A stretch of 64,000 nt of DNA, from contig NZ_CP007445.1 in NCBI RefSeq assembly GCF_000599985.1, forward strand, positions 1,116,001 to 1,180,000, given 5' to 3'. The translations under genes were made by a program, and so were the position numbers. The notes under the pieces are model-generated. The model had not been told where the DNA came from. It saw only the letters and a program-made list of their open reading frames with translations, and did not search any database. Below are positions 39,837-49,771 of the stretch, in pieces (position 1 is the first letter of the stretch; each line of letters opens with the position of its first letter). The stretch comes from Gilliamella apicola. GTDB taxonomy: Bacteria; Pseudomonadota; Gammaproteobacteria; Enterobacterales; Orbaceae.

Positions 39837-40151
39837 ATGGGATGGTTATTTATTTTAACGGCTGCAATTTTTGAAGTTATTGGCGCTATTGGACTTAAGC
39901 TTTATTCGCAACAAAAAAGCGTGTTTCGATTAACACTGTATTGGGGTGGTTTTTTTGTTTCGTTTACATTATTTTATTTTTCACTTCAATATCTGGATTT
40001 GAGCATAGTTTATCCTGTATGGGTTGGGCTTGGTACGTCAGGTGCAGTATTGGCTAATATGTTTATTTTTAATGAACCGAGAAACCTTCCTCGTTTATTT
40101 GGGCTTACTTTTATTATTATTGGTATTGTGGGATTACACGCTGCGATATAG
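39837..40151 (+). CDS. SMR-family transporter subunit 2
   Basis: 104 residues, four helices, with the essential Glu in TAAIFEVIGAIGLKLYSQ near residue 13 and SIVYPVWVGLGTSGAVLAN near residue 58. The open frame begins at a TTG 12 bases earlier, but GGAT with 6-base spacing supports ATG 39837. The gap to subunit 1 is 23 bases, so the two are co-transcribed. Presumed antiparallel heterodimer in the inner membrane; substrate unknown. Confidence 0.87.
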   Translation: MGWLFILTAAIFEVIGAIGLKLYSQQKSVFRLTLYWGGFFVSFTLFYFSLQYLDLSIVYPVWVGLGTSGAVLANMFIFNEPRNLPRLFGLTFIIIGIVGLHAAI

Positions 40152-40201
40152 TGAAAGATATAGTAAAAAAAGCGTCACTGTGTTAACTTATTTAATTGTT
40201 T

Positions 40202-40230
40202 AAATAAAAATACCGGAGATAAACTCCGGT
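40202..40230 (-). terminator. Peroxiredoxin terminator with pyrimidine-rich 3'UTR
   Basis: On the minus strand: stem ACCGGAG / CTCCGGT around loop TTTAT, then ATTTTTATTT. The 55-base UTR between the gene stop and this stem (40231-40284) is C/T-rich on the transcript (TTTTTCCTTTTT, then ATCCTTTTT) and resembles the candidate sRNA at 43933-44034. Confidence 0.8.
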
Positions 40231-40284
40231 TAAGCAAAGTATAAGCTAAAAAGGATGTATGAATAAAAAGGAAAAAGCAATGTA

Positions 40285-40887
40285 CTAAATTTCGTTACCG
40301 TGTTGTTTTAAGTAGCTAGCAACACCATTTGGATTAGCTTGCATACCTTGTTTACCTTTAGTCCATTGAGCAGGACAAACTTCACCGTGTTCTTCATGGA
40401 ATTGGAAAGCATCAACAATACGGATCATTTCGTCAATATTACGACCAATTGGTAAATCATTGATAGTTTCATGACGTACAACACCAGATTTATCAATGAA
40501 GAATGATGCACGAAGTGCAACACCAGCTTCAGGATGTTCAACACCATAGGCTTGCATAATAGAATGTTTTATATCTGCAACGATTGGGAATTTAACTTCA
40601 CCAATACCGCCTTTATCTTGTGGAGTATTACGCCAAGCATTATGCACATATTGTGAATCCATAGAAACCCCAATAACCTCAACGCCACGTTTTTTAAATT
40701 CTTCTAAACGATGATCGAAAGCAATGATTTCTGATGGACATACAAAAGTAAAATCCATTGGCCAAAAGAATACAACAGCATATTTACCATTAATGTGTTT
40801 AGCTAAATTAAAATCTTCAACGATTTCACCTGAGCCTAACACTGCTGCTGATGTAAAATCTGGGGCTTTACGAGTGACTAACGTCAT
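40285..40887 (-). CDS. Typical 2-Cys peroxiredoxin (AhpC/TSA family)
   Basis: 200 residues. Peroxidatic Cys in DFTFVCPSEI near residue 51 and resolving Cys in GEVCPAQW near residue 170. The GGIG loop is present but the C-terminal YF motif is absent (ends YLKQHGNEI), pointing to a robust rather than overoxidation-sensitive enzyme. Reduces hydrogen peroxide and organic hydroperoxides in the cytosol. It belongs to the tsaA group rather than strict enteric AhpC, and no ahpF lies nearby. A good promoter and GGAG ribosome site precede it. Confidence 0.93.
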   Translation of the reverse strand: MTLVTRKAPDFTSAAVLGSGEIVEDFNLAKHINGKYAVVFFWPMDFTFVCPSEIIAFDHRLEEFKKRGVEVIGVSMDSQYVHNAWRNTPQDKGGIGEVKFPIVADIKHSIMQAYGVEHPEAGVALRASFFIDKSGVVRHETINDLPIGRNIDEMIRIVDAFQFHEEHGEVCPAQWTKGKQGMQANPNGVASYLKQHGNEI

Positions 40888-40929
40888 TATGGGTCTCCTA
40901 ACTATTTAATGCTCTTTAATATGTGGGAC

Positions 40930-40957
40930 ATTATAACAATTTAAACTTACGATCCAA
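40930..40957 (-). promoter_or_regulatory. Promoter of the peroxiredoxin gene
   Basis: On the minus strand TTGGAT, 16 bases, TATAAT, with a TG extension before the -10. Predicted start near 40923, about 35 bases before the ATG. Confidence 0.6.
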
Positions 40958-41008
40958 GATGTTATAAACAATTGATACCATAAGTTTAAACTATTAACTG
41001 ATGAATTA

Positions 41009-42316
41009 TCATTCGGTAGTATTTATTGATTTTTTCGGTTTACCTTTATTTTTGGTATCGCGATGGCGCAGTTTGACTTTTTTCTTTTTGTTATCTTCTT
41101 TTTTTGCGGCACTTTTCAATTTCGCTTTTTGTGAAGGCTTTTTCTTGGTTGCCGGTTTTGGTGCTTTTGTTTTTGGTCGTAACTCATCAATAGTTCGTAA
41201 TTTTATTGGTTCTTTGATGTAGCGCTCAATTTTTTGTAACAATTCGTTATCGTGAGCCTCTACCAGCATAATAGCGGTACCTTTTTTTCCAGCACGCGCA
41301 GTACGACCGATACGATGTAAATAGACATCGGCTGTTTTTGGTGCATCAAAATTAATAACATGTGTAATATCATCAATATCAATGCCTCGAGCCGCGACGT
41401 CGGTAGCAACCAGCACATTAACGGTATTGTTGCTCATTCTTTTAATTGCTTCGTTACGTTTAACTTGTACCATTTCACCTTCTAAATAGCAGCTATGGAT
41501 ACCTGCTTGATGTAATAAGGTAACTAATTCATGTACTCGTTCACGTTTACGTACAAAGACTATCGTTTTTTTCAAATCTTCTTGCCTTAATAAATGAATA
41601 AGTAAGGCTACTTTGTGATCTAAATTGTCGGCGCGATAATAGAATTGTAAAATTTTTTTACGTTCTTTGCGTGAAGGATCAGCATTAATTTCAACCGGTT
41701 CATTTAAGATGCGATTAGCAAAACTATGTAATCCTTCACCTTCTAGAGTAGCAGAAAAGAGTAGAGTCTGTTTGCGCCAGCGTGTTTCTGCTGATATGGT
41801 TTCAACATCTTGTGAAAATCCCATATCTAACATACGATCTGCCTCATCTAAAATTAGCATTTCTACAGCTCGACAGTCAAAATTTTCTTCTTTAATGTAT
41901 TGTAATAACCGTCCAGTTGTTGCAATCACGATATCTTGATTTTTACTGAATACTTCTGCGTGATTCATATAAGCAACGCCTCCAGTTATTGTTGCTATGC
42001 TTAAATGAGTGGATTGCGTTAATAGTTTAGCTTGCTCAGCTATTTGCATCGCTAGTTCTCGCGTAGGTGTTAAAATCAAAATACGAGGCGGTCCTGGTTT
42101 ACGACGAGGAAAATCCAACAAATGTTGCACAGCAGGAATTAAGAAAGCAAGTGTCTTACCTGTACCAGTTGGCGCTGAACCTAAAATATCTTTGCCGTCT
42201 AATGCTACTGGAATCGTTTGAGCTTGGATTACTGTTGGCGTGTGGATGTCTTGTGTTTGTAGATTTTGAATTAAAATTTCATCTAATTCTAAATCTGAAA
42301 AAGTTTTTGCAGTCAT
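41009..42316 (-). CDS. srmB: DEAD-box RNA helicase SrmB
   Basis: 435 residues. Motifs in order: Q motif with PTVIQAQTIP, I APTGTGKT, Ia PTRELAMQ, II LDEADRML, III LFSATLEG, IV IVFVRKRE, V ATDVAARGID, VI HRIGRTARAG. The stretch TTGRLLQYIKEENFDCRAVE is nearly identical to SrmB of E. coli. The basic tail (KKKPSQKAKLKS...RHRDTKNKGK) also matches. Needed for early 50S ribosome assembly. The frame is open 87 bases further upstream, but family alignment begins at MTAKTFSDLELD, so the start is placed at 42316. Confidence 0.96.
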   Translation of the reverse strand: MTAKTFSDLELDEILIQNLQTQDIHTPTVIQAQTIPVALDGKDILGSAPTGTGKTLAFLIPAVQHLLDFPRRKPGPPRILILTPTRELAMQIAEQAKLLTQSTHLSIATITGGVAYMNHAEVFSKNQDIVIATTGRLLQYIKEENFDCRAVEMLILDEADRMLDMGFSQDVETISAETRWRKQTLLFSATLEGEGLHSFANRILNEPVEINADPSRKERKKILQFYYRADNLDHKVALLIHLLRQEDLKKTIVFVRKRERVHELVTLLHQAGIHSCYLEGEMVQVKRNEAIKRMSNNTVNVLVATDVAARGIDIDDITHVINFDAPKTADVYLHRIGRTARAGKKGTAIMLVEAHDNELLQKIERYIKEPIKLRTIDELRPKTKAPKPATKKKPSQKAKLKSAAKKEDNKKKKVKLRHRDTKNKGKPKKSINTTE

Positions 42317-42456
42317 ATCGATCATTCTATCATAAATTTTGAGACACATTATAACGGCAATCGTTATAACTACAATCAATAAAACGCAATGATTAATTAA
42401 CATTAATATTCACTTTCGTTTATTTTCCAACAAATCAATCAAAATAATAAAATACT

Positions 42457-42498
42457 TTGTAAAAAAGTTTGAGGTTAAACATACGTTTCAGTATAAAA
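42457..42498 (+). repeat. Dispersed short repeat, copy B
   Basis: Identical to copy A (28653) over the first 21 bases, from TTGTAAAAAAG through GAGGTTA, and similar beyond. In this copy AAGTTT at one end also pairs with AAACTT at the other, around the ATAC/GTAT hairpin. It lies between the divergent srmB and trmA. Confidence 0.7.
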
Positions 42499-42729
42499 CT
42501 TGAAATTGATTGATGCATCAAATCTTATCAATGCTTGTAACATAATCCTTATTTATATTACACTTTGCCATTGTGGTAAAATATCAAATTGAATTTTACG
42601 ATATTAAGATTAGGTAAAAATAAGGGATTAAAACTCATTATTTACTTAATAATTTAATATAATCGTGTTGTTACTTTATAAATAGACAATATATCTTTTA
42701 ACAATTTACAAAATCACCCATTACTGAAT

Positions 42730-43827
42730 ATGACTGAAATTTTTTCGATCGACAAATATAATCTTCAACTTGAAAATAAAATAACTCGTTTAAAAACAAT
42801 TTTTAGTGAGTTCTCACTTCCTGAATTACAAGTTTATAGTTCTCCTATCAGTCATTATCGTATGCGTGCTGAGTTTAGAATTTGGCATGATGGTGAAAAT
42901 ATCTATCATATTATGTATGATAAAGAAACGAAAAAGCGCACACGAATTGATGATTTTCCGATTGCAACAAAATTGATTAATCAAGCAATGAAAGCCATTT
43001 TACCACTGCTTGAGAACAACCAATTATTACGTCATTTACTATTTCAGATAGATTATTTTTCAACACTGAGTGGTCAATTACTCATTACGCTTTTATATCA
43101 TAAAAAGTTAGGTGATGATTGGATTGCTGAGGCAAATAAACTTAAGCAACAACTTGCCGAGCAAGGAATCAATGCCGATATTGTTGGGCGGGCGAGTAAT
43201 CAAAAAATTGCCATTGATGTCGATTATGTTGATGAGGCCTTACCAGTATTTGATAAAACTTTTATTTATCGTCAAGTTGAAAATAGTTTTACTCAACCCA
43301 ATGCCGCAGTTAATATCAAAATGCTTGAGTGGGCTATTGAAGTTACTAAAGGTTTGTCTGGTGATCTACTTGAATTTTATTGTGGTAATGGTAATTTTTC
43401 TATCGCTTTGGCTCAGAACTTTCGTAAAGTATTAGCGACAGAAATAGCGAAGGCATCAGTATATTCAGCACAATATAATATTGCGGTAAATGAGATTAAT
43501 AATTTAATTATTGCTCGCTTATCGGCAGCTGAGTTCACCAGCGCTATTAAAAAAGAACGTGAATTTAATCGATTGCAGGGTATCAATCTTGATGATTATC
43601 AGTGCCAAACTGTGTTGGTTGATCCACCTCGTGCTGGAATAGATAGTGATACAATTAATATCCTTAAAAGTTACAATACCATTATTTATATATCTTGCAA
43701 TCCTCTTTCTTTACGGGATAATTTACAGCAATTGATTGAAACTCATAATATCAAACATTTTGCTATGTTTGACCAATTCCCTTATACCGATCATGTCGAA
43801 AGTGGTGTTGTGTTGCATAAAAAATAG
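42730..43827 (+). CDS. trmA: tRNA (uracil-54-C5)-methyltransferase
   Basis: 365 residues (E. coli 366). SAM-dependent enzyme that makes T54 in the T loop of tRNAs. Seen: SPISHYRMRAEFRIWH near residue 40, QVENSFTQPNAAVN near residue 180, motif I LLEFYCGNGNFSIAL near 212, DPPRAGID near 298 and catalytic SCNPLSL near 323. No Fe-S cysteines like RlmC/RlmD. The 400 bases before it contain repeat copy B and AT-rich DNA. Confidence 0.96.
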   Translation: MTEIFSIDKYNLQLENKITRLKTIFSEFSLPELQVYSSPISHYRMRAEFRIWHDGENIYHIMYDKETKKRTRIDDFPIATKLINQAMKAILPLLENNQLLRHLLFQIDYFSTLSGQLLITLLYHKKLGDDWIAEANKLKQQLAEQGINADIVGRASNQKIAIDVDYVDEALPVFDKTFIYRQVENSFTQPNAAVNIKMLEWAIEVTKGLSGDLLEFYCGNGNFSIALAQNFRKVLATEIAKASVYSAQYNIAVNEINNLIIARLSAAEFTSAIKKEREFNRLQGINLDDYQCQTVLVDPPRAGIDSDTINILKSYNTIIYISCNPLSLRDNLQQLIETHNIKHFAMFDQFPYTDHVESGVVLHKK

Positions 43828-43932
43828 ATATAGTCATACCCAAGAATGATTAAGTTTGTTAGAATAATTAGGCTTAATACTAAATAATTAGTACTCTATT
43901 GTTTAATTATCGTCATCAATATTAATTTTGAT

Positions 43933-44034
43933 AAAAAAAAACCCTAGATAAACTAGGGCTGCATTAAATTGCAAGGAATGGATGAAAGGAAATAAAACAA
44001 TGAAACAATAATGTCTAGCCTCATGAATCATTGT
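43933..44034 (-). ncRNA. Candidate small RNA, pyrimidine-rich, with intrinsic terminator
   Basis: The 364-base gap between trmA and the response regulator holds, on the minus strand, an extended -10 (TGTTATAGT, -10 at 44041-44046), then about 100 bases, then a stem CCCTAG / CTAGGG with loop TTTAT and a run of nine T ending at 43933. No protein gene is present to be terminated there. The middle is C/T-rich with repeated CC-T blocks (TTTCCTTTCATCCATTCCTTG at 43974-43994), complementary to Shine-Dalgarno-like sequences. The -35 is weak. The rest of the gap (43828-43932, 44070-44190) shows only AT-rich DNA and the cusR-like ribosome site. Confidence 0.45.
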
Positions 44035-44190
44035 GTGAGTACTATAACAAAGTTAAACAAACGAATTAATGACCAAAAAATTACAATATAGTCATTAAAA
44101 TGTCATGATACCATTTGGTTTTTTCATATATCCTACTACAGCAGTATACATTTTCGATAATCACATAATATAACAAAGGAAATACTCAAA

Positions 44191-44877
44191 ATGAAATTGT
44201 TAGTTGTTGAAGATGAACATAAAACAGGTGAGTATCTTCGTCAGGGTTTAATTGAATCAGGTTTTATTGTTGATTTAACTGATAACGGTTTAGATGGCTA
44301 TCATAGAGCCATGACAGAAGATTATGATTTAATTATTCTGGATGTAATGTTGCCAGATATTGTTGGCTGGAAAATAGTCCAATCTTTGCGTGAAGCAGGA
44401 AAAGACACGCAAATTATGTTACTTACAGCGATGGGCAGTGTAGAAGATAAAGTTAAAGGGCTGAACTTAGGTGCGGATGATTATTTAGTTAAGCCATTTT
44501 CTTTTGCTGAATTATTGGCAAGAGTAAAATCTTTACTCAGGCGCAATGTCCCACAAGTCAACAATTATCAATTAAGTATTGCTGATTTGGTAATGGACTT
44601 ACCTAAAAGAACTGTAACGCGAGCAGATAAAAGAATTGATTTAACCAATAAAGAATTTCTGTTATTAGAATATTTTTTACGTTATCCAGGTGAAGTTCTA
44701 CCAAGATCACTAATTGCGTCCCAAGTTTGGGACATGAATTTTGATAGTGATACTAATGTTATTGATGTAGCAATTAGGCGATTACGCAATAAAATTGATG
44801 CCGGATTCGAACCTAAATTAATTCATACAGTGCGTGGAATGGGATATAAATTGGATGTATTGGATGAAGCGGACTAA
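44191..44877 (+). CDS. CusR/CopR-like heavy-metal response regulator
   Basis: 228 residues, OmpR/PhoB class. Receiver with phospho-acceptor Asp in [10 protein letters not shown] near residue 51 and Lys in YLVKPF; winged-helix DNA-binding domain with [20 protein letters not shown] and [10 protein letters not shown]. Close to CusR of E. coli along its whole length. AAGGAA ribosome site precedes the ATG. No cusCFBA, copA or other metal efflux gene is adjacent, and I could not find a convincing CusR palindrome upstream. Confidence 0.9.
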   Translation: MKLLVVEDEHKTGEYLRQGLIESGFIVDLTDNGLDGYHRAMTEDYDLIILDVMLPDIVGWKIVQSLREAGKDTQIMLLTAMGSVEDKVKGLNLGADDYLVKPFSFAELLARVKSLLRRNVPQVNNYQLSIADLVMDLPKRTVTRADKRIDLTNKEFLLLEYFLRYPGEVLPRSLIASQVWDMNFDSDTNVIDVAIRRLRNKIDAGFEPKLIHTVRGMGYKLDVLDEAD

Positions 44878-46267
44878 AATTATTTCATTTCGTTTGCCAC
44901 TAATTGTTTGCCTACTTACTTGTGGGCTACTTTATTGTTTTAGTTATCTTATCGAAAGTTCTTTTGAAAAATTTTCCATTCAGCAAAATGTATCAGAATT
45001 GAATTCAGTTATCTCATCAATTGAACGTGAACTTATTTATTTCTCACCTAATGATAATCGTGATGAGCTTTTTCAAAACATATTATTGATATTAACCGGA
45101 CATCATCACTTGTTTGTTTATATCATTGATGAATCAGGTAAAATTCTTTACCGTACACGTGGACCTAACCTTGCTGTTGCTTTAAAACCTGCAAATTTGG
45201 AAAAAATTATTGCTCAGCACGGCACAACCATATCTAATTTGAATAAATCATCATATCGAATTGCAGCATCAAGAGTGATAGTCGAAAATAATAAACAATA
45301 CACCACTATTGTGGCAGTTGGTCGCGATTTACAACTTGAGTTTATTAGTCGATTAAGAAGTGGTTTAGGATTGCTTATCGCTATTTCTTGTGTTTTGGCA
45401 TTGATTGGATCATTTATCTCAATTTATTTTACTCAAAAACCAATTAATCGACTCATTAAGAAGATAGAAAGAATTAATCTTAAAAGTTTAAATTATCGAA
45501 TACCGACTTCTTCAGTACCAACTAAATATATTAGCTTAGTGAGAGCGTTTAATAAAATGCTTACTCGTATGGAGGATGTTTTTCAGCGACAGCGTAACTT
45601 TACGGCGGATATTGCTCATGAAATGAGAACCCCAATTACTAATCTAACAACTCAAACACAAATTGTGTTGAATAGTGCTAGATCCACTGAAGAGTATCGA
45701 GAAATTTTATACTCTAATTTAGAAGAGTATGAAAAAATGTCACAAATGATCTCGGATATGCTTTTTTTAGCTCAAGCCGATAATCATCAATTAGTGCCAA
45801 ACCTTATTGATATAGATTTGTTTAACATGCTTACCATGATGTGTGATTATTTCGAACCACTTACGGATGAGAAAAATATCACGTTAAATTTAGAAGGTAA
45901 TTGTTCGCATATTCAAGGTGATAAACTGATGTTAGGCAGAGCGATAAGTAATATTTTATCCAATGCAATTCGTTATACCCCTCAAAATGAAGTGATCACA
46001 ATTACCTTAAGTCAAACTTCAGAAAAAAGAGTAAAAATTGTTATTGCTAATCCAGGTAAAAAAATTGCTAGCCGGCATTTACCCCATCTTTTTGACCGTT
46101 TTTATCGAGTAGATGAATCTCGTCATCGTAATGGTAATGATACTTCGGGAGCAGGAATAGGGTTGGCAATTGTTAAATCAATTATCCAAACCCATAAAGG
46201 GACGATTTCTGTTGAATCTGATGATAAATCAACCCGTTTTATTATCAATCTACCGACGGCTATTTAA
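44864..46267 (+). CDS. CusS-like sensor histidine kinase
   Basis: 467 residues. Membrane helices at about 8-28 and 163-185 enclose a periplasmic sensor of about 135 residues; then HAMP, HisKA with His in [13 protein letters not shown], and HATPase with NAIRYTP, an altered G1 box and [14 protein letters not shown]. The start ATG 44864 overlaps the regulator gene by 14 bases, so the pair is coupled; the open frame reaches further into the regulator gene but that part is not kinase-like. Likely senses Cu(I)/Ag(I) or another periplasmic stress. Confidence 0.9.
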   Translation: MKRTKIISFRLPLIVCLLTCGLLYCFSYLIESSFEKFSIQQNVSELNSVISSIERELIYFSPNDNRDELFQNILLILTGHHHLFVYIIDESGKILYRTRGPNLAVALKPANLEKIIAQHGTTISNLNKSSYRIAASRVIVENNKQYTTIVAVGRDLQLEFISRLRSGLGLLIAISCVLALIGSFISIYFTQKPINRLIKKIERINLKSLNYRIPTSSVPTKYISLVRAFNKMLTRMEDVFQRQRNFTADIAHEMRTPITNLTTQTQIVLNSARSTEEYREILYSNLEEYEKMSQMISDMLFLAQADNHQLVPNLIDIDLFNMLTMMCDYFEPLTDEKNITLNLEGNCSHIQGDKLMLGRAISNILSNAIRYTPQNEVITITLSQTSEKRVKIVIANPGKKIASRHLPHLFDRFYRVDESRHRNGNDTSGAGIGLAIVKSIIQTHKGTISVESDDKSTRFIINLPTAI

Positions 46268-46460
46268 CCTCATAATCACTTATTAATAAATTAGCTGCTG
46301 CATAGGCGGCTTTATCTTTTAGTTCTTGAGGAACCTGTTCGCAATCTACTACTTCATTTAGAACCAACATTACTGCTCCTAAGGCATCTTCAATATAACC
46401 TAGTTCATTACTTCCAATTTGTGCATATTTTTCACGAATGAGTTCACAATATTTATTCAT
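46260..46460 (-). CDS. yaeP: YaeP family protein (UPF0253)
   Basis: 66 residues, the same length as YaeP of E. coli and clearly alike: [49 protein letters not shown]. Small, soluble, acidic; function unknown. Its last codons overlap the 3' end of the kinase gene on the other strand by eight bases, so there is no room for a terminator between these convergent genes. Confidence 0.92.
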   Translation of the reverse strand: MNKYCELIREKYAQIGSNELGYIEDALGAVMLVLNEVVDCEQVPQELKDKAAYAAANLLISDYEVK

Positions 46461-46497
46461 TAAAAGGTTTCCTATTTTTTCGTAATCATTATTTCTA

Positions 46498-47460
46498 TTA
46501 TAAAAATTGAGCTAACTGTTGGTGTACTTGCTCAGCTTGAATAGTGTGCATGTTTTTTTCAGGTGAAATTATACTAAATTGATTTTTGCCATAACCACCG
46601 ATTAATTTTGGATCGGTTTGACCAAATAGAGTGATATTTGGGCGATCTAATGCAGCGGTTAAGTGACTCAAACCTGTATCAACAGAAACTACTGCTTTCG
46701 CTCCAGCAATAACGGTTGCAACATCAGATAGTGATAGTTTAGGTAATACTTCGACATGCTTAAAACCTTGTGCAAGGCGAATCGCTCTTTGCTGTTCGTG
46801 CTCGGCTCCCCAAGGTAATTTTATTTTTAATCCCGTTGATTCGGTTAGCTTAATTAATTTTCTCCATGCTTCTTCCGTCCAGTGCTTTTCATCTCGAGTT
46901 GTAGCATGTAAAAAAACAAGATATTGCTGATTATCGCTAGGTAAAGATGATAAAAAATGGCGGGCAATAGCATAATCGCCCATTGAATCTGGTAATGTAT
47001 ATTGTAAGCTTTGGGCAAACAACATTCTAACTCGTTCAATGGCATGCATTTGTTTGGGAATAGCATGCTTCACATCATAAAACCAACTGGCAATGGGCTC
47101 TTTAATACTTTGACGATCCAAACCATGCTTTATGCCTCGTGCTTTACGAGTTATAAGAAATGCACTTTTAATGAGTCCTTGCGCGTCAATAATACAATCA
47201 TATTCTTGTTGCCTAAGGGTTTGGATAAACGCTTGGCGTTCTTGGCGAGTATTTTTTGCAAACCAACTTTTGCGCCAACGTCTAATAGCAACAGGTATTA
47301 CATTATTTACGGCATAATGCCAACTAGGTATTTGAGCAAAACTTTCCTCAACTACCCAATCAAAAGTAATATCAGATAAGTTATTCGCTGCATCAGTTAA
47401 TGCTGGTAGGGTATGCAGTACATCACCCATTGAAGATGTTTTAACAACTAATACACGCAT
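46498..47460 (-). CDS. waaC: LPS heptosyltransferase I
   Basis: 320 residues, GT9 family. Adds the first L-glycero-D-manno-heptose to Kdo2-lipid A at the cytoplasmic face. Seen: [17 protein letters not shown] at the N-terminus, [10 protein letters not shown] near residue 100, the [11 protein letters not shown] sugar-nucleotide region and [25 protein letters not shown] near residue 255. Starts one base inside the waaF stop. Third gene of hldD-waaF-waaC. Confidence 0.95.
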   Translation of the reverse strand: MRVLVVKTSSMGDVLHTLPALTDAANNLSDITFDWVVEESFAQIPSWHYAVNNVIPVAIRRWRKSWFAKNTRQERQAFIQTLRQQEYDCIIDAQGLIKSAFLITRKARGIKHGLDRQSIKEPIASWFYDVKHAIPKQMHAIERVRMLFAQSLQYTLPDSMGDYAIARHFLSSLPSDNQQYLVFLHATTRDEKHWTEEAWRKLIKLTESTGLKIKLPWGAEHEQQRAIRLAQGFKHVEVLPKLSLSDVATVIAGAKAVVSVDTGLSHLTAALDRPNITLFGQTDPKLIGGYGKNQFSIISPEKNMHTIQAEQVHQQLAQFL

Positions 47461-48509
47461 TATCTATTACTCTTTTTGCTACGCATAATAAGATTCATCA
47501 AAGTTTCAAATACTCTATCAGGTTTAATATCTATCAAACTTTGATGATAACCTTGTTCTGTATCGCCTTTACGAACACGATGATAACCTGTAATTAAACG
47601 AATAACTTCAGCTTTATCTGATAATGGCGGTGTAAACTCTGGACTACTTGGACCATATAATGCGACTAATGGTCTATCTAGTGCAGCTGCAACATGCATT
47701 AAACCTGAATCATTGGTCACTATGGCTTTACAAGCCGCGATTATACCAACAGCTTGTTCAAGCTTAGTTTGACCTGCTAAGTTGATACATTTATCACTAT
47801 GCACCATTTGAGCAATAATCTGATCGCCAACTTCTCGATCTTTGGCTGAACCAAAAATTATAATTCTAGCATTTTGTTTAACCAACATATCGGCAAGTGT
47901 AGCATAATGATAATCTGGCCAACGTTTAGCTGGTCCAAATTCAGCACCAGGACAAAAACCAATTAATGGTTCATCTTGTGGTATCGTAAAAGAGGTTAAT
48001 GCCTCATCGATTTCTTTTTGCTCAACATTCAATTTTGGCCACAATAGTGGTTGTGGTAGATTTTTTGCTGAATGAATTTGATCTCTTGGATAAGCAAGAG
48101 CAACATAGCGCTCAACCATCAAAGGAAACGCGGATTTATCAAGTTTGCGAATATCATTTAATAATCCATAACGCAGTTCACCTTTCCAGCCCGTTCGTTT
48201 AGGAATTTTGGCAAAAAAAGGAATAAGTGCAGACTTAAAAGAGTTTGGCAAAACAATAGCATGATCGTAATGATTAGCTATTAATGATCTACCTATTTGA
48301 CGACGTTTAATGAAAGCAAACTCACCATGACCTATTGGCATCTCAAGCGCTTGGTTGACTTCTGGCATTTTATTTAATAAAGCCCGGCTCCATGCTGGAG
48401 CCATAACATCAATTTCATTATTAGGATCAAGCTGCTTTAAAGTACGATATAGGCTTTGTGACATCATCATATCACCAACCCATGAAGGACCAATAATGAG
48501 TGTTTTCAT
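47460..48509 (-). CDS. waaF: LPS heptosyltransferase II
   Basis: 349 residues, GT9 family. Adds the second heptose of the inner core. Seen: IGPSWVGDMMMSQSLYRTL, LPNSFKSALIPFFAKIPKRTGW near residue 90, CPGAEFGPAKRWP near residue 187, and TNDSGLMHVAAALDRPLVALYG near residue 265. Operon partner of hldD (15-base gap) and waaC (1-base overlap). Confidence 0.96.
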   Translation of the reverse strand: MKTLIIGPSWVGDMMMSQSLYRTLKQLDPNNEIDVMAPAWSRALLNKMPEVNQALEMPIGHGEFAFIKRRQIGRSLIANHYDHAIVLPNSFKSALIPFFAKIPKRTGWKGELRYGLLNDIRKLDKSAFPLMVERYVALAYPRDQIHSAKNLPQPLLWPKLNVEQKEIDEALTSFTIPQDEPLIGFCPGAEFGPAKRWPDYHYATLADMLVKQNARIIIFGSAKDREVGDQIIAQMVHSDKCINLAGQTKLEQAVGIIAACKAIVTNDSGLMHVAAALDRPLVALYGPSSPEFTPPLSDKAEVIRLITGYHRVRKGDTEQGYHQSLIDIKPDRVFETLMNLIMRSKKSNR

Positions 48510-48524
48510 CTTATCAATTCCTTT

Positions 48525-49451
48525 CTATTGTTCGTTAAGCCATTTCATATATTCAGTTGTACCTTCAGTGACAGTTTTAAATTCAATTGGGCATCCAGTC
48601 TCTCTAAATTTAGTGAGATCAGCTTGAGTAAAGCTTTGGTATCGTCCTTTTAGGTTATCTGGGAACGGGATATAATCTATTTCCCCTTTTCTATGATAAT
48701 TAACTACAGCATCAGCTACGGTTTGGAATGATTCAGCTCGACCTGTGCCACAATTGAAAATACCTGAAACTTTATTTTCCCAGAACCATAAATTTACATC
48801 AACAACGTCACTTACATAAATAAAATCGCGTTTAAAGTTATCACTACCTGCAAATAGTTTCGGTTTTTCACCTTTGGTAATTTGTTCATTTAAATGGAAT
48901 GCCACGCTTGCCATGCTACCTTTATGTGATTCACGTGGTCCATAGACGTTAAAATAACGGAATCCACAAACTTGTGACTTAGCTTTAGGTAGAACTTGTC
49001 TTACATATTGGTCAAACAGAAATTTAGAATAACCATAAACATTCAATGGTTTTTCATAAGCGCGATCTTCAATGAAATTATCACTGCGTCCACCATAAGT
49101 AGCAGCCGAAGATGCATATAAAAATGGAATATCAAGATCTAAACAGCAATCTAACAAATCTTTTGAATATTGATAGTTGTTTTCCATCATAAATTTGCCA
49201 TCCCATTCTGTGGTAGATGAGCAAGCTCCTTGATGAAAAATAACATCAATATCCATGTCTTCTCCCGATATCACTAATGAGATAAATTCGTCTTTATCCA
49301 TATAGTCAGCGATATCTAAATCAACTAAATTACTAAATTTAGTGCCATCGGTTAAATCATCGACCACTAAAATATTTTTGTGTCCTTGTTCATTTAACCC
49401 TTTAACAATATTACTACCAATAAATCCAGCACCGCCAGTTACAACGATCAT
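48525..49451 (-). CDS. hldD: ADP-L-glycero-D-manno-heptose 6-epimerase
   Basis: 308 residues, short-chain dehydrogenase fold. NAD loop [27 protein letters not shown], catalytic YGYSK near residue 139 and [11 protein letters not shown]. Makes the ADP-heptose used by WaaC and WaaF. ATG 49451 with AAGGAA eight bases upstream fits the family N-terminus; an in-frame TTG 18 bases earlier is ignored. First gene of the LPS operon, as in E. coli. Confidence 0.96.
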   Translation of the reverse strand: MIVVTGGAGFIGSNIVKGLNEQGHKNILVVDDLTDGTKFSNLVDLDIADYMDKDEFISLVISGEDMDIDVIFHQGACSSTTEWDGKFMMENNYQYSKDLLDCCLDLDIPFLYASSAATYGGRSDNFIEDRAYEKPLNVYGYSKFLFDQYVRQVLPKAKSQVCGFRYFNVYGPRESHKGSMASVAFHLNEQITKGEKPKLFAGSDNFKRDFIYVSDVVDVNLWFWENKVSGIFNCGTGRAESFQTVADAVVNYHRKGEIDYIPFPDNLKGRYQSFTQADLTKFRETGCPIEFKTVTEGTTEYMKWLNEQ

Positions 49452-49771
49452 ATTTAATTCCTTAACCAATAAAATGAATCTACTTATAATACCGATTTAT
49501 GACAAATTTTTCGAGTGATGATTAATTTTCAAGGCTAGCAAGCGTTGAAAACTCTCAACATAATATAACAACTATTTGCGCAACCATTTGTATGATGGTT
49601 GATAAAATATGAATAAGTTCAGTTAGTTAAATATTATTTGCTACGACAATGATTTGGTCATGTCTTGAATGTTACCTAAATTAACATTTTTAAATCGACC
49701 GAATATTTTAAATAATCAGGATATGACCTATAAAATAAGTTATAACCATTTTGATATCGTTAATTTGTTTA
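49452..49771. other. Gene-free gap with two hairpins
   Basis: 320 bases between the start of hldD and the 3' end of cmoM. Two stems are visible: TTTTCAA / TTGAAAA at 49526-49551 with an inner GCT/AGC, and CAACCAT / ATGGTTG at 49581-49601. Neither has a T run. They may be the weak cmoM terminator or hldD leader structures. No open frame of note. Confidence 0.5.

Noticed and set aside
40250..40290. Nine-codon plus-strand mini-ORFs with AAGGA at 40259 and near 43984
   Set aside because: They arise because the reverse complement of the C/T-rich RNA looks like ribosome sites; the T runs show that transcription is on the minus strand.
42067..42342. 91-codon plus-strand frame over srmB (also 41667-41939)
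   Set aside because: Both are shadows of the conserved helicase motifs on the minus strand.
44060..44190. CusR-type palindrome before the response regulator
   Set aside because: AATG/CATT-like words occur, but spacing and symmetry are no better than chance in AT-rich DNA.
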